DNA of 64,000 nucleotides. It comes from Nectonema munidae. Lineage: Eukaryota; Nematomorpha; Nectonematoida; Nectonematidae. The DNA lies in assembly GCA_030549495.1 (NCBI GenBank), contig JAUIRK010000706.1, positions 1 to 64,000 on the forward strand, written 5' to 3'. Shown here one piece after another: positions 1 through 9,743 of the stretch. A program made the translations under genes and the position numbers. Every line of letters starts with the position of its first letter. Within the stretch, counting starts at the first letter, position 1. The notes under the pieces were generated by a model. That model worked only from the letters and a program-made list of their open reading frames with translations. It had not been told where the DNA came from and did no database searches.

Positions 1-164
1 ATGGCTGTCTGAAGTTACACGTTTATAATATTTTTATTTGTATAATAAGTAAAGTTAGTTATTTTTTTGTAATTTGTGCTGAAAAGTAACTTTTTAATTA
101 AAACTTTCTTTTTAAGTTTTTAATTTTTGTCTTATCAACTTTTTCGGTTGTGATTTTCTAACAA

Positions 165-1217
165 ATGGAGGTTGATGAACTTCCTAATTGTAAGCGTCCT
201 AAGACCTCTAATTCTACTTTCCCTTGTGATCTTGCATCTTCCCTAAAAATTTTAGAAGAGAGCTATTTAAATAAATTAGGGGATGTCAACAACGGTTCCC
301 ATTTAGTTAAAAACATATTTTCTGATGTTAAAGATATTATTATAGAAAAACTGTCTGAACTGTTACTAAATAATAATAAGATGATGAATATTTTTCAAGA
401 AAATAAACACGTAGGTTCCTATGCTGATTGTGTATCAGGTGGTAAACTAAGAAAAGAACCCTGTAGGATAACTGATAATTCTATAAGTATTAAAACAAAT
501 GTTGTTAAACCTAATAAATCTAAAGTTGTTGAAATAAAAAAAGATATTATAAATAAAGTTAATCCTTATAGTAACAATCTTCAAATACTTGATATTAAAG
601 TCAAGACTAATGGTACAGCTCTTATTCAGTTTGATAATAATACTGAAAAAGCTTCAATTATAAATAAATTAAACACAAATCTTGATATTATACCAAATAA
701 AGTATTAACACCTAGATTTTTTATTAAGGGTATTTCGAAAGATTTAAGTAGTGATGAAGTTGTCAACTCTATTAACACATGCAATCATTTTATTGCTAAA
801 AACGATGGTATAAAACTGATTAAAATTTTTGAAAATAACAGTAAATTTAGTAATAGTGCAATCATCGAACCAAATTCTCCCTTAGTTGCTGAATATCTCT
901 CATCTTTAAAGACAATCTTTTGTTGCTACAAAGCCATACCTATCTCCCTTTTTATTGGAAAAGTAAGAGTTTGTGAAAACTGTGGTAAGTTTGGCCATAC
1001 CAAGCCTTTTTGTCAAGCTAAAAACTCTAAGTGCCTGAAATGTGCTAAACTGGGACATTGTAGAGAAAGTTGTAAGAGCACTGATATTATTTGTTGTAAT
1101 TGTAGCGGTTCGCATTACTTTGATAGTAAAAATTGCCCAGCTTATCTTAAAAAAGCTGAATTTATAAAAAATCTGTACCAAAACACTTTGATTAATTATA
1201 TTAACAGTGCAAAATGA
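165..1217 (+). CDS. LINE A ORF1 protein, zinc-knuckle nucleic-acid binding
   Basis: This 350-residue protein is the presumed RNA-binding, RNP-forming component of the LINE. The C-terminal third has three zinc knuckles. The first is C270, C273, H278, C283 and the second is C290, C293, H298, C303; both have canonical CX2CX4HX4C spacing. A third, looser one is C310/C313, H317, C324. The N-terminal half is Lys/Asn-rich and low in complexity. The middle (about residues 135-265) has alternating beta and helix-like character, compatible with the RRM-like fold of I- and jockey-type ORF1 proteins; that fold is inferred. The stop codon overlaps the start of ORF2 as ATGA, a layout that suggests termination-reinitiation. 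No internal stops or frameshifts are visible. Confidence 0.88.
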   Translation: MEVDELPNCKRPKTSNSTFPCDLASSLKILEESYLNKLGDVNNGSHLVKNIFSDVKDIIIEKLSELLLNNNKMMNIFQENKHVGSYADCVSGGKLRKEPCRITDNSISIKTNVVKPNKSKVVEIKKDIINKVNPYSNNLQILDIKVKTNGTALIQFDNNTEKASIINKLNTNLDIIPNKVLTPRFFIKGISKDLSSDEVVNSINTCNHFIAKNDGIKLIKIFENNSKFSNSAIIEPNSPLVAEYLSSLKTIFCCYKAIPISLFIGKVRVCENCGKFGHTKPFCQAKNSKCLKCAKLGHCRESCKSTDIICCNCSGSHYFDSKNCPAYLKKAEFIKNLYQNTLINYINSAK

Positions 1218-4200
1218 CCACAAATATTTTGCATATTAATCTTAATAAATCTCATTATGCTTTTAGTAATTTGCTTATTTATATAGAACATAAATCTTAC
1301 GACTTAATTTTTATTAACGAACCTTATTTATACAAAAATAGAATACCTTTTATTACTAATAAAAAATATATAGCGTGTCATAGCTGTTCACCGTTTGGTA
1401 CTGTTATTCTTTATAAAAGAAATTTAAATATAGAATTTTTAGAAGACTTATCGAGTGAGTTTTGTACCTGTGTAAAGTATAAGTCTAGCGATCAATGCCT
1501 CTTTCTAATTTCGGTGTACTTACCTCCGGTTTCCCTATCTTCTTTTAAATCTTTTTTTAATGATACTTTACAAAAATTGGAAGGTAAATCAATTTTGATT
1601 ATAGGTGACATGAATGCGCGTTTTATTTTATGGGACACTAAATCAAATGTCCGAGGTAAGTACTTTTTTGACTATTTAAACAAATATGACTTATGTCTCG
1701 TTGACAATGAAAAAACTCCTACCTTCTCTGTTGTTAGAGGCACTACTCTCTGTCAATCACACATTGATCTTACCCTTTGTAGCCCAGATATGCTAAACAA
1801 GATAGATAGCTGGAAAGTTTTGGATGAACCTTCCCTATCAGATCATCTTTATATTGAGGTTAAGATAAACATCACTCAGTTAAACAACGACACTTACCAT
1901 AAGACAGTTTTGATACGAGAATTATTTTTTCAATCACTGAAATCGTATATTCTTAATTTTCGAAGTACCCTTGATTCTCCCATCAACGATACCAATACTT
2001 TGAATTTGTTTTCCTGTACTATCACAGATTGTTTAGCTAAAGCTGTCGACTCATCAACAATAAAGATTAAAGTGAAAGTAAATTTTTGGAACTCTGAATT
2101 GCATCAGTTAAGAAAGAAGGTAAGAATTTCAATGAAAAAATTAAAAAAAAATAAAGATCCACTAAACCTGGAAATTTATATGAACCTAAAAAAGTTGTAT
2201 AAAAATCGTATAAATTTTTATAAGAAAAAATGGGAGGCATTTCTTGATTTTGACAACAATAATATCTGGAAAAAATATAATTCGTTACTAAGAAAAAAGT
2301 CCTATACACCTCCGAAATCCTTAATGATTGAAGAAAAACTAATATGTCTAAAAAATGAATCTGGTATAATTCTTCATCACCTTTTCCCTGAAATACCAAT
2401 ATGTATATATCCTCAAACTGAGTTACTCGAGAATGAATATTTTGATCCTATTACCGTAGAAGAATTGATTAATTGTTTAAAGCATGTGAATAAAAAGGCA
2501 TCTCCTGGTTCTGATAATATTTCCTACAAAATAATAGATAGTTCCCTACCGTTTATCTCTGATCATCTACTTAAGCTTTTCAACTCTATTTTATGCATGT
2601 CCAAATTTCCTTCGAACCTGAAAAAAGGAGAAATTATTTTGATCCCCAAAGGTTTATCCACAAATACAAACATTGATAATTGGCGCCCGATTACATTGCT
2701 CCCGTGCATTGGTAAATTACTAGAAAAAATTATTCGGTATCGTTTATTAGATCACATATATAAATCATGCTGCATTGATATTCATCAATTTGCATGTGTG
2801 CACTCCAGATGTTCTGAATTAGCTGTTGAACGGTTGTCTTCACAAATTTATGACTCATTTAAAAGAAACATGTCATTCACCGCCTTCCTTATCGATTTCA
2901 AAGGAGCATTTAACTCTGCTTGTGGAAATTGCATTACAAGAAACATGAAAAATATGAAATTCCCAAATTATTTGATAAACTTTGTTAACTCTTATCTATG
3001 TGATAGACAAATCTGTATAAAGGGAAACGTTTCCTCTAGTATTTATCTTAATGGCTCCACACCCCAAGGTTCGTGCATTTCAGACATTCTTTTTATCATC
3101 TTGATTAACCCAATTCTAGAAGCTTTGCAATTTTTGGGATGTTTTTATCAGGGATACTCAGATGATGTTATTGTTGCCGTGAAAGGATATGATCCTACTA
3201 ATAATCTTATTAAGTTGAGTGAGAATCTTGAAAAAATTCTACTACTTTGCAAGGAATTGAATTTGACTATAAATTCAAAAAAATGTGTCTTAATTAATTT
3301 TACTAAATCGAGAAAAAGATGTCCTAATCTTTTTTTTAATAATTGCCTTTTCAAACCGCAGAAATCAACTAAGTATTTAGGTGTTACCTTTACAGAAAAA
3401 CTTAATTGGAACTCTCATCTTGATATAAAGGTAGCAAAATGTTTTAGTATGTTTTCAAAAATTAAGTTTATCAGTAGTTTTATACCACACAAAAACTTTT
3501 TGTTTTTTAAAACTTTTCTTTTTAGAATTTGCATACCTTCTTTGACTTATGGGATCACCTCTTGGTGCAGCATTCTGTCTTATAAAAAATCACATCAAAA
3601 GTTTGCTACATTGTACAACGCTATATTAAGGAAAGCTCTAAGATGTTCTTTATCAACTCCCACCGTTATGTTTTCCCTTTTTTCTCTTCTACCCCCATAT
3701 GATATACTCCTAGACAAAATTTTGATTTCTAAAAAACTTTCATTTATATCAAAATGTAACTCCTACAAATCTTTTGGCTTATCGTTTTCTCCTAGTAGAC
3801 ATCTTTCGAACTTTGACTATTTCCAGAAAACATATTTAAAATATTTCGATTCATTTTATGATGACACAAAATTAATAACAAGTGAGAAAATATATAGTCC
3901 AAAACTTACCAACCTTTCAGTAAAAACTACATGTACTTTGGGAAAAGTGAAAAATCTTCATTTTTGCGAAAAGATCGTCTCTAAATCCAAAGGAATCTTT
4001 GTATTTACAGATGGTTCGTTTGATAGTTCAACTCTAAGAGGATCCTATGCTTTTGCGATTTATATGCCAAACTCAAGCTACCCTATCTTCAGTTATTGTG
4101 AATACCTAGGGCTAGTCGCTTCTTCTTTTTATGCTGAATGTGCTGCTTTGGTCTCAGCTATTATCTATATATATAACAACATGACACTTTTTGCCAATAT

Positions 4201-4882
4201 TTCCTTGATATATTTTCTCTCAGACTCTTTATCTCTTATTAAGGCATTAAAAAACAAAAATGATGAAGCTTACTATGTTCAAACTATACTTTCTATTTAT
4301 CTGAAGTTAAGCATATTGTTTGAGGTAAGATTGGTTTGGTGCCCTGCACATAAAGGACTAAAGGGTAATGAATATGTAGATAAACTAGCCAAATGCAGCC
4401 TAGATGGTCCTCTTGTTACCTATAATATGTCCCTTAAGTTAGCTAAAAATCTTTTAAATGTTAGAATTAGAAATGCTTGGAATTCTCGTACTCTGAAAGC
4501 TAGAAATAAATTTTTCATGGGTAATTTGAGTTTGTATGAAATTTTCTGTTTTCACAAAAAAACCAAGCTACCTGCTTTGCCTGCGGAAATTATAAGATGG
4601 ATAGTTGGTAATGCTGCTTCTAGGAGTTTCTTATATAGAATAGGTAAATCTTTAACTTCGGCTTGCAGATTTGGATGCGAAGCTACTGAAAATACCGACC
4701 ATGTACTCTTTAATTGTCCTTATTTTTGCGATATACGCCATTTATTTATGTTCAAATGTTTAAGTGTTTGCGGTAATTATCCTCAACATATTTCTGAAGT
4801 GTACCGTGTGCCACAAATTTTTCCTTATCTCATTTTATACATAAAAAGTATTGAAAAAATTCTTTTCAGCACAAATGTATGA
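1214..4882 (+). CDS. LINE A ORF2: endonuclease, reverse transcriptase, RNase H
   Basis: This 1222-residue polyprotein carries out target-primed reverse transcription. The AP-endonuclease domain (about 1-215) has the GDMN motif at 131-134 and SDH at 209-211. The reverse transcriptase (about 390-760) has WRPITLLP, motif A as DFKGAFN with D561, the PQGS motif, and a catalytic box YSDD at 648-651 instead of the commoner YADD or FADD. The RNase H domain has acidic residues D933 (FTDGS), E975 (YAEC), D1004 (SDSL) and D1056, plus H1046 in WCPAHKG. A C-terminal Cys/His cluster (CRFGCE...H...NCP) follows, as in I/R1-type elements. The start ATG overlaps the ORF1 stop. The frame is uninterrupted. Confidence 0.92.
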   Translation: MTTNILHINLNKSHYAFSNLLIYIEHKSYDLIFINEPYLYKNRIPFITNKKYIACHSCSPFGTVILYKRNLNIEFLEDLSSEFCTCVKYKSSDQCLFLISVYLPPVSLSSFKSFFNDTLQKLEGKSILIIGDMNARFILWDTKSNVRGKYFFDYLNKYDLCLVDNEKTPTFSVVRGTTLCQSHIDLTLCSPDMLNKIDSWKVLDEPSLSDHLYIEVKINITQLNNDTYHKTVLIRELFFQSLKSYILNFRSTLDSPINDTNTLNLFSCTITDCLAKAVDSSTIKIKVKVNFWNSELHQLRKKVRISMKKLKKNKDPLNLEIYMNLKKLYKNRINFYKKKWEAFLDFDNNNIWKKYNSLLRKKSYTPPKSLMIEEKLICLKNESGIILHHLFPEIPICIYPQTELLENEYFDPITVEELINCLKHVNKKASPGSDNISYKIIDSSLPFISDHLLKLFNSILCMSKFPSNLKKGEIILIPKGLSTNTNIDNWRPITLLPCIGKLLEKIIRYRLLDHIYKSCCIDIHQFACVHSRCSELAVERLSSQIYDSFKRNMSFTAFLIDFKGAFNSACGNCITRNMKNMKFPNYLINFVNSYLCDRQICIKGNVSSSIYLNGSTPQGSCISDILFIILINPILEALQFLGCFYQGYSDDVIVAVKGYDPTNNLIKLSENLEKILLLCKELNLTINSKKCVLINFTKSRKRCPNLFFNNCLFKPQKSTKYLGVTFTEKLNWNSHLDIKVAKCFSMFSKIKFISSFIPHKNFLFFKTFLFRICIPSLTYGITSWCSILSYKKSHQKFATLYNAILRKALRCSLSTPTVMFSLFSLLPPYDILLDKILISKKLSFISKCNSYKSFGLSFSPSRHLSNFDYFQKTYLKYFDSFYDDTKLITSEKIYSPKLTNLSVKTTCTLGKVKNLHFCEKIVSKSKGIFVFTDGSFDSSTLRGSYAFAIYMPNSSYPIFSYCEYLGLVASSFYAECAALVSAIIYIYNNMTLFANISLIYFLSDSLSLIKALKNKNDEAYYVQTILSIYLKLSILFEVRLVWCPAHKGLKGNEYVDKLAKCSLDGPLVTYNMSLKLAKNLLNVRIRNAWNSRTLKARNKFFMGNLSLYEIFCFHKKTKLPALPAEIIRWIVGNAASRSFLYRIGKSLTSACRFGCEATENTDHVLFNCPYFCDIRHLFMFKCLSVCGNYPQHISEVYRVPQIFPYLILYIKSIEKILFSTNV

Positions 4883-5031
4883 ATAACTAATTTTAGTTAT
4901 TTACTCAAATAAAAATTAGTGTAACTCTCAGCTCATTATTAACATAGTCCTTTGTAAAAGCCTCTTGCCAGCTTTTGAAATCCTTGCATTTTACAAGCTG
5001 CGTCAAATAAATCAATCAATCAATCAATCAA
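4883..5031 (+). repeat. LINE A 3' UTR and (AATC)n tail
   Basis: After the ORF2 stop come about 125 bp of noncoding sequence, then a tail of AATC units (about 5008-5031). Simple-repeat tails instead of poly(A) are common in I/R1-like LINEs. The tail fixes the 3' end of LINE A and the plus-strand orientation of its insertion. Confidence 0.8.
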
Positions 5032-5129
5032 AACTCATATATATTTTTTCCATCTCCATTCAACTCCAGTTTAAAATGGTGTTTAAATAAAGTATTTTTA
5101 TTATTTGTTATACCGATTTCAATTTTTGA

Positions 5130-5789
5130 ATGACAAGAAAAAACTTTGACAATTCCTGGATGTGCTCTTCCTGTGAAAAAGATACTTGCAAAGATATGGT
5201 ACAATGTTTTCTTTGTGAACTTTGGTTCTGTTATGAGTGTCAAGGTTTTGATAAAAGTTTCAATGTGTTCTTTGATAAATTTTTTCCTCTAGGTGTTAGA
5301 TGGACATGTAAGCTATGCTTAAAAAGTGATCGTAAATCTGATATTTACCATCCTGTTAAAGATAAAGTCTCTTTACCAACAAAAGCTTTAGAAGAAATTA
5401 ATTCAAGCTTGAAAAGCTTTGCTGAAGATAGAGTAAACTATAAACAATTTTTTAAAGATCTAAAAATAGAATTGAGAAAAAGTGCTGAAGTTTCTCATAC
5501 TAATGAAAGAAATAGGATTCCTACAAATGAAAGTCGATTATACTCAGATGTTGTGAAAGACAATCATGAAGTGGTTATCCTAACCAAAGACTTGAATATT
5601 GAGGAAGTTACAGAAAATATTAATAAATCCCTAAGCTCAGTACCTATCAAAAAATCTCATAATTCTAAAAATTCTATTTTTTTAAAGTTTCCTGATAAAT
5701 CTTCGAAACAAAAAGCTAAAGACATCCTCCAATCCAACAAAGTTAAAATAGTCGAAGAGAAAAATTCTTTCCGAAAGTATCTATTTTAG
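5130..5789 (+). CDS. LINE B ORF1, 5' part with PHD-like zinc finger
   Basis: This 219-residue frame has an N-terminal Cys-rich module: C12 and C15, then C26 and C29, C34 and C37, and a final CKLC pair after a Trp. The spacing resembles the PHD-type finger in ORF1 of several CR1-group LINEs. A Lys/Glu-rich, probably coiled segment follows (about 85-130), then a small alpha/beta stretch (about 140-205). The frame ends after the peptide NSFRKYLF, while the neighbouring frame continues smoothly as FPKVSILVPAD. ORF1 is therefore interrupted by a one-base shift near 5755-5775. Its role is RNA binding or chaperoning for the LINE RNP. Confidence 0.75.
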   Translation: MTRKNFDNSWMCSSCEKDTCKDMVQCFLCELWFCYECQGFDKSFNVFFDKFFPLGVRWTCKLCLKSDRKSDIYHPVKDKVSLPTKALEEINSSLKSFAEDRVNYKQFFKDLKIELRKSAEVSHTNERNRIPTNESRLYSDVVKDNHEVVILTKDLNIEEVTENINKSLSSVPIKKSHNSKNSIFLKFPDKSSKQKAKDILQSNKVKIVEEKNSFRKYLF

Positions 5790-6280
5790 TTCCTGCAGAT
5801 ATCGATAATAATCTACTTGTTTCCTCCATTATTTTAAAGAACAAAGATTTGGAGCCTTTGATTAAAGACGGAACAACATTCACTCACCTGTTTTCTAAAC
5901 CCTACAAAAACCCTAAACTAAAGCTGGCAGTTTTTAAAATTTCTTCACATATATACCATTATTTAAGTAAGGTTAACTTCCGTCTATTTTTGAATTTTTA
6001 TCATTGTAGAGTTTTTAATTACTTTATGTTTAAGCAATGCTCCAACTGTTGTATGTTTGGTCACGTTGCTTCAAAATGCAATAATTCTAGTGTTTGTAGG
6101 TTCTGTTCTCTACCACATAACGGAACTAACTGTAATGTCAAAAATTTATCTGAATATAAATGCTATAATTGTTCTAAAGATAGTTCTTTATGTTGCAATC
6201 ATTCAGCCATGAGTTTAAATTGTAAGTTTGTGCAGAAAGAGATTAATTTTGTTAAAAAATATACCGTATATGACAACTAA
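5765..6280 (+). CDS. LINE B ORF1, 3' part with zinc knuckles (shifted frame)
   Basis: This frame continues ORF1 after the shift. The first methionine inside it is at 5849, but the reading is open from about 5765, so 5849 is probably not a true start. It encodes zinc knuckles: CSNCCMFGHVASKC has CX2CX4HX4C spacing, followed by a CRFC...H...C module and a CYNCSKD cluster. The stop at 6278-6280 overlaps the likely ORF2 start at 6270 by 11 nt, again suggesting coupled translation. Either this copy has a frameshift mutation, or the family uses ribosomal frameshifting; one copy cannot decide. Confidence 0.7.
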   Translation, partial: FFPKVSILVPADIDNNLLVSSIILKNKDLEPLIKDGTTFTHLFSKPYKNPKLKLAVFKISSHIYHYLSKVNFRLFLNFYHCRVFNYFMFKQCSNCCMFGHVASKCNNSSVCRFCSLPHNGTNCNVKNLSEYKCYNCSKDSSLCCNHSAMSLNCKFVQKEINFVKKYTVYDN

Positions 6281-9254
6281 CTCAAATTTAATTTCAGCTA
6301 ACTTTTCTGATTTATATTATTTTAATCTGTTTGAATCTAATGTAAATATTAAATCTAGTGTTTTTTTACTACCCACTGAAATTTATTCTAAGTATTCTCT
6401 CAGCATTATCTCTTTAAACATTCAGTCTTTAAGATCTAAATTCTGCGAACTACAAGTTTTTATTGAGAAACTTAATTCCTACCTCAGGTTCCCCATTTCA
6501 GTTTTATGCTTACAGGAGTCTTGGCTATCTGACTTAGATACTAGCAGTTTTTCACTTGAATCATATAATATAGTTTCCTCTCCACTTGTTGTTTCGAAAC
6601 ATGGTGGATTAGTTTTTTTCATTCATCAATCTTTATCTTACGAAATAGTAAAGTCTGGTTCATTTGAAAATCTTTGTGAGTTTCTATGTGTCAAAATTTT
6701 ACTAGGTAGTTCCAGTTTTTTATTACATAATTTTTACCGCTTGCCAAATAAAATTAAGAAAGATATAAATTCTTTTAATGCACAGCTTAATGATTACTTT
6801 ATGTATTTACCAGTAAATAGTCAAAACATTTTGTTAGGAGATTTTAATTTTGATTTATTAAGTTTTAAAAAATCTAGCTATATATCTGATTTCATTAGTA
6901 CTATCATTTCTAATGCCTATTTTCCTACGATTACTACTTATACACGATCTAACTCCTTCACGCTTTTGGATAATTTCTTTTTACCGTTAAATAAGTTTGA
7001 TTACGATTCTTTTGTTCTTGATACTGCTTTATCAGACCATTTTCCAATACATATTTGTTTAAATTATCAATTACCTGAAAATAAAAGATTTACTAGTTAT
7101 TTTGATAAAAATAAGTTTAAAAACCTTGTTTCGAATTTTGACTGGAAAAACTTATCATTTTCTTTGAAGGAATTTCCTTATATACTTTTGGAGAATATAA
7201 TTAATAGAATAGTTGTTTTTAAAGAAAGATCTAAAAAAATTTCTTACCCTAATAATTTATTGAAAAAGAAAGAATCCTGGGTAACCCCTTACCTTTTAAT
7301 GATGATACAGTCTAGAAATAGATTACATCGAAAATGGAGGCAATTGAGAAATGATGATCTCAGAGTTAAGTTTGTGAATGTTAGAAATAAAGTTAAATAC
7401 ACAGTTAAATTTTTAAAAAAGAAATTTTACGAAAATTTATTGAGTAATTGCAACGAGAGCAAAAGTACCTGGAAAATTGTGAACTCCCTTATGAAAACAA
7501 ATAACAAAAACTCTGAGCTTTTAGCTTTAAAGATTAACGGATCTGAAGTAAGTTCGGAACAAACGTTATGCAACATTTTCAATGATCACTTCTGTAGCAA
7601 TTTTGTTGCTGAATCAAATTCTTCATTTGAAATACGACAAAGTTTAAGTCACCATACTTCACCTTTTACTTTTAAACAAGTTTCTCTTAATGATGTACTT
7701 ATATCTTTGAATAGTTTGAAAAATTCAACTTGTGTTGATGTACATGGTCTTTCACTCTCAGATTTGAAGCTTGTAGAAAATTGGATCTCCCCTGCATTAA
7801 TGACTGCATTTAATTCATGTTTTAAATACAATACTTTTCCTGGTATTTTGAAAAATAGTAGAATAATTCCCATACACAAAAAAGGAGCGAAAAACGATGT
7901 TGCAAATTACCGACCGATTAGCATAATTTCTTCCGTATCTAAGGTTTTCGAAAAAGTTTTATTTAATCAAATAAACTCATTTTTCTCTCTTAATAACCTT
8001 TTTTCACCTTACCAATTTGGTTTTCGAAAATCCTATTCAACTGAACTTTTTCATTCTTTCTTTATAAATACGATAATCAACGCTATTGAAGCCAAGGATG
8101 AAGTTTTTACGTTGTTCTTTGATTTAAGTCACGCTTTCGATTCTTTATCTCACCAAAAACTCTTGTTAAAACTTAAGTACTATGGTTTTTTCGAAAGTTC
8201 TCTCATATTTTTAGAGTCTTACTTCAAAGATAGATATCAGTGTGTTTCTCTAGGTAATTTTTTTTCTGAAAATAAAAAAATTATTTCAGGAGTACCACAA
8301 GGTTCCATTATTGGACCCTTGTTTTTTAATATATATGTAAATGATTTACCCCATACTACAAATCAGGTAAAAATGTTTATGTACGCCGACGATATAACTG
8401 CGATTTTTTCAGGGAAAAATCTGAATGAAATATTTCTTTTTGAACAGTTCAATTCGATTATAAAGTGGTTTGAGAACAATAATTTAAGTTTAAATTACAA
8501 AAAATCTTTTAGTATGGTTTTTTCTTATAGAAAACTCGTTAACAAATTTGATGAGTTTTTTAATAAAATAAAATTTGCGAAAATTTCGAACTTTAATCTT
8601 TTGGGACTCCACATTAGTCATAATCTTTCTTGGGACAAACATATTTCTACTATTTGCCAGAAACTTGCTTATATTAGTGCTTCTTTAAAGACTGTCAAAA
8701 AATTTTTTCCTTTAAAAACAATGATTGTCCTTTACAAGACCCTCTTTGTTCCTCATATAACATATAGTTTGCTTAATTGGGGTCATACCAATAATACTAG
8801 AGTTTTTACTTTTCAAAAACAGACTCTCAGATTGATATTTGGTTGCAGAAAGTACTCCCATACAAATTTTTTGTTTGCATCATACTCCTTACTTAAGTTT
8901 AGTGATCTATATCAAAGGAAAGTCGCATTATTTCTCTATAAATTTCTCAATTTCTTTCTTCCAAGTATTTTTGATCAACTAATTGTTTTGAACGTAGGTA
9001 TTAATAGAACATCCCCACGATTTCCATTAACCATGATCTTGCCTCGTTACAAGTTTTTCAAATCATGCCAGTCTTTTTCTTTTAAATTATCTTTGTTATT
9101 TAATAACAGTCAGTTTGATACATCAAATTTCGATTTGTACTTTTCTTCTTTTAGAAACTATATTAAAAAATATTTTCTCTCGAAATATGATTTTTCAACT
9201 TGTACAACCCCTAAATGTTTTGCTTGCAAATATACCATTAATACAACAGCTTGA
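6270..9254 (+). CDS. LINE B ORF2: endonuclease and reverse transcriptase
   Basis: This polyprotein has about 994 residues from the ATG at 6270. The frame opens at an earlier ATG, 6228, inside ORF1; I prefer 6270 because it overlaps the ORF1 stop, as in coupled LINE ORFs. The endonuclease shows SLNIQSL, QESWLS, GDFNFDL and a terminal SDHFPI motif. The reverse transcriptase shows NYRPISI, YQFGFRK, motif A as FFDLSHAFDS, SGVPQGSIIGP, and the catalytic YADD encoded at 8382-8393. There is no RNase H domain. After the RT comes a thumb-like tail ending in a CX2CX2C-type cluster (CTTPKCFAC). The frame is uninterrupted. Known function: nicking of target DNA and target-primed reverse transcription. Confidence 0.9.
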   Translation: MTTNSNLISANFSDLYYFNLFESNVNIKSSVFLLPTEIYSKYSLSIISLNIQSLRSKFCELQVFIEKLNSYLRFPISVLCLQESWLSDLDTSSFSLESYNIVSSPLVVSKHGGLVFFIHQSLSYEIVKSGSFENLCEFLCVKILLGSSSFLLHNFYRLPNKIKKDINSFNAQLNDYFMYLPVNSQNILLGDFNFDLLSFKKSSYISDFISTIISNAYFPTITTYTRSNSFTLLDNFFLPLNKFDYDSFVLDTALSDHFPIHICLNYQLPENKRFTSYFDKNKFKNLVSNFDWKNLSFSLKEFPYILLENIINRIVVFKERSKKISYPNNLLKKKESWVTPYLLMMIQSRNRLHRKWRQLRNDDLRVKFVNVRNKVKYTVKFLKKKFYENLLSNCNESKSTWKIVNSLMKTNNKNSELLALKINGSEVSSEQTLCNIFNDHFCSNFVAESNSSFEIRQSLSHHTSPFTFKQVSLNDVLISLNSLKNSTCVDVHGLSLSDLKLVENWISPALMTAFNSCFKYNTFPGILKNSRIIPIHKKGAKNDVANYRPISIISSVSKVFEKVLFNQINSFFSLNNLFSPYQFGFRKSYSTELFHSFFINTIINAIEAKDEVFTLFFDLSHAFDSLSHQKLLLKLKYYGFFESSLIFLESYFKDRYQCVSLGNFFSENKKIISGVPQGSIIGPLFFNIYVNDLPHTTNQVKMFMYADDITAIFSGKNLNEIFLFEQFNSIIKWFENNNLSLNYKKSFSMVFSYRKLVNKFDEFFNKIKFAKISNFNLLGLHISHNLSWDKHISTICQKLAYISASLKTVKKFFPLKTMIVLYKTLFVPHITYSLLNWGHTNNTRVFTFQKQTLRLIFGCRKYSHTNFLFASYSLLKFSDLYQRKVALFLYKFLNFFLPSIFDQLIVLNVGINRTSPRFPLTMILPRYKFFKSCQSFSFKLSLLFNNSQFDTSNFDLYFSSFRNYIKKYFLSKYDFSTCTTPKCFACKYTINTTA

Positions 9255-9743
9255 GTGCTAGTATTCCCACACAAATTTTTTTCTATTCATGTTTGTTTCA
9301 TTTAACTCTCATTTATATACTTATTTATCTATTTATGTATTTTTTTTTTTTTTATATTTTGTTGATTATGTATTTATATACCTTACTTATATATCTACTT
9401 TTTTTACAACCAAATTTATGTATCTTATCTTTATTACTTATATGTGCATACATATATTTGTTCACCAAGCCTATTATCTGAAATGTGAACCATTTTTTAT
9501 GTCTATATTGAAAACATCTTCAAAGTGATTCATTAAGAGCTATGCTTTCATGGTTAGTGTCTCCAAGCGGCTGATTGGCCTTTGACGCTTACCTTCAAAA
9601 GTACCTGAGTTTTTTTTTTTTGAATTTAACTTATTTTAGTGTGTGTTTTGTTTTATTTTACAGTTGTTTGTCTACATATGTGCTCATATTTTTCTTTGTG
9701 AACTTTTGTGAAATAAATGCTTACTACTTACTACTACTTACTT
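9255..9743 (+). repeat. LINE B 3' UTR and TACT-type tail
   Basis: T-rich 3' UTR. It contains one more complex segment (about 9530-9600, with AAGCGGCTGATTGGCC) and ends in irregular TACT/TAC repeats at 9721-9743. I take the repeats as the LINE tail. The small open frames here are low-complexity Phe/Tyr/Leu runs, not genes. Confidence 0.6.

Larger units (their letters stand above)
1..5031 (+). mobile_element. LINE A: RNase H-bearing non-LTR retrotransposon (I/R1-like group)
   Basis: This is a non-LTR retrotransposon with a short 5' UTR (about 1-164; the true 5' end may lie outside the window), ORF1, ORF2 and a short 3' UTR ending in an AATC repeat. ORF2 carries an AP endonuclease, a reverse transcriptase and an RNase H domain, in the order known from the I, LOA and R1-type clades. 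Both ORFs are open from end to end, so the copy looks recent and possibly mobile. The clade is uncertain without a phylogeny: RNase H excludes typical CR1 and jockey elements. Confidence 0.9.
5032..9743 (+). mobile_element. LINE B: CR1-group-like non-LTR retrotransposon
   Basis: This second LINE starts directly after the tail of LINE A and runs in the same direction. It has a short 5' UTR (about 5032-5129), an ORF1 with a PHD-like Cys cluster and zinc knuckles, an endonuclease-RT ORF2 without RNase H, and a 3' UTR of about 490 bp ending in TACT-type repeats. PHD-like ORF1 fingers, a YADD reverse transcriptase and the lack of RNase H suit the CR1/L2/Daphne-type group, but the exact clade is inferred. 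ORF1 is split between two frames, so this copy is probably disabled unless the shift is programmed. Confidence 0.85.
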
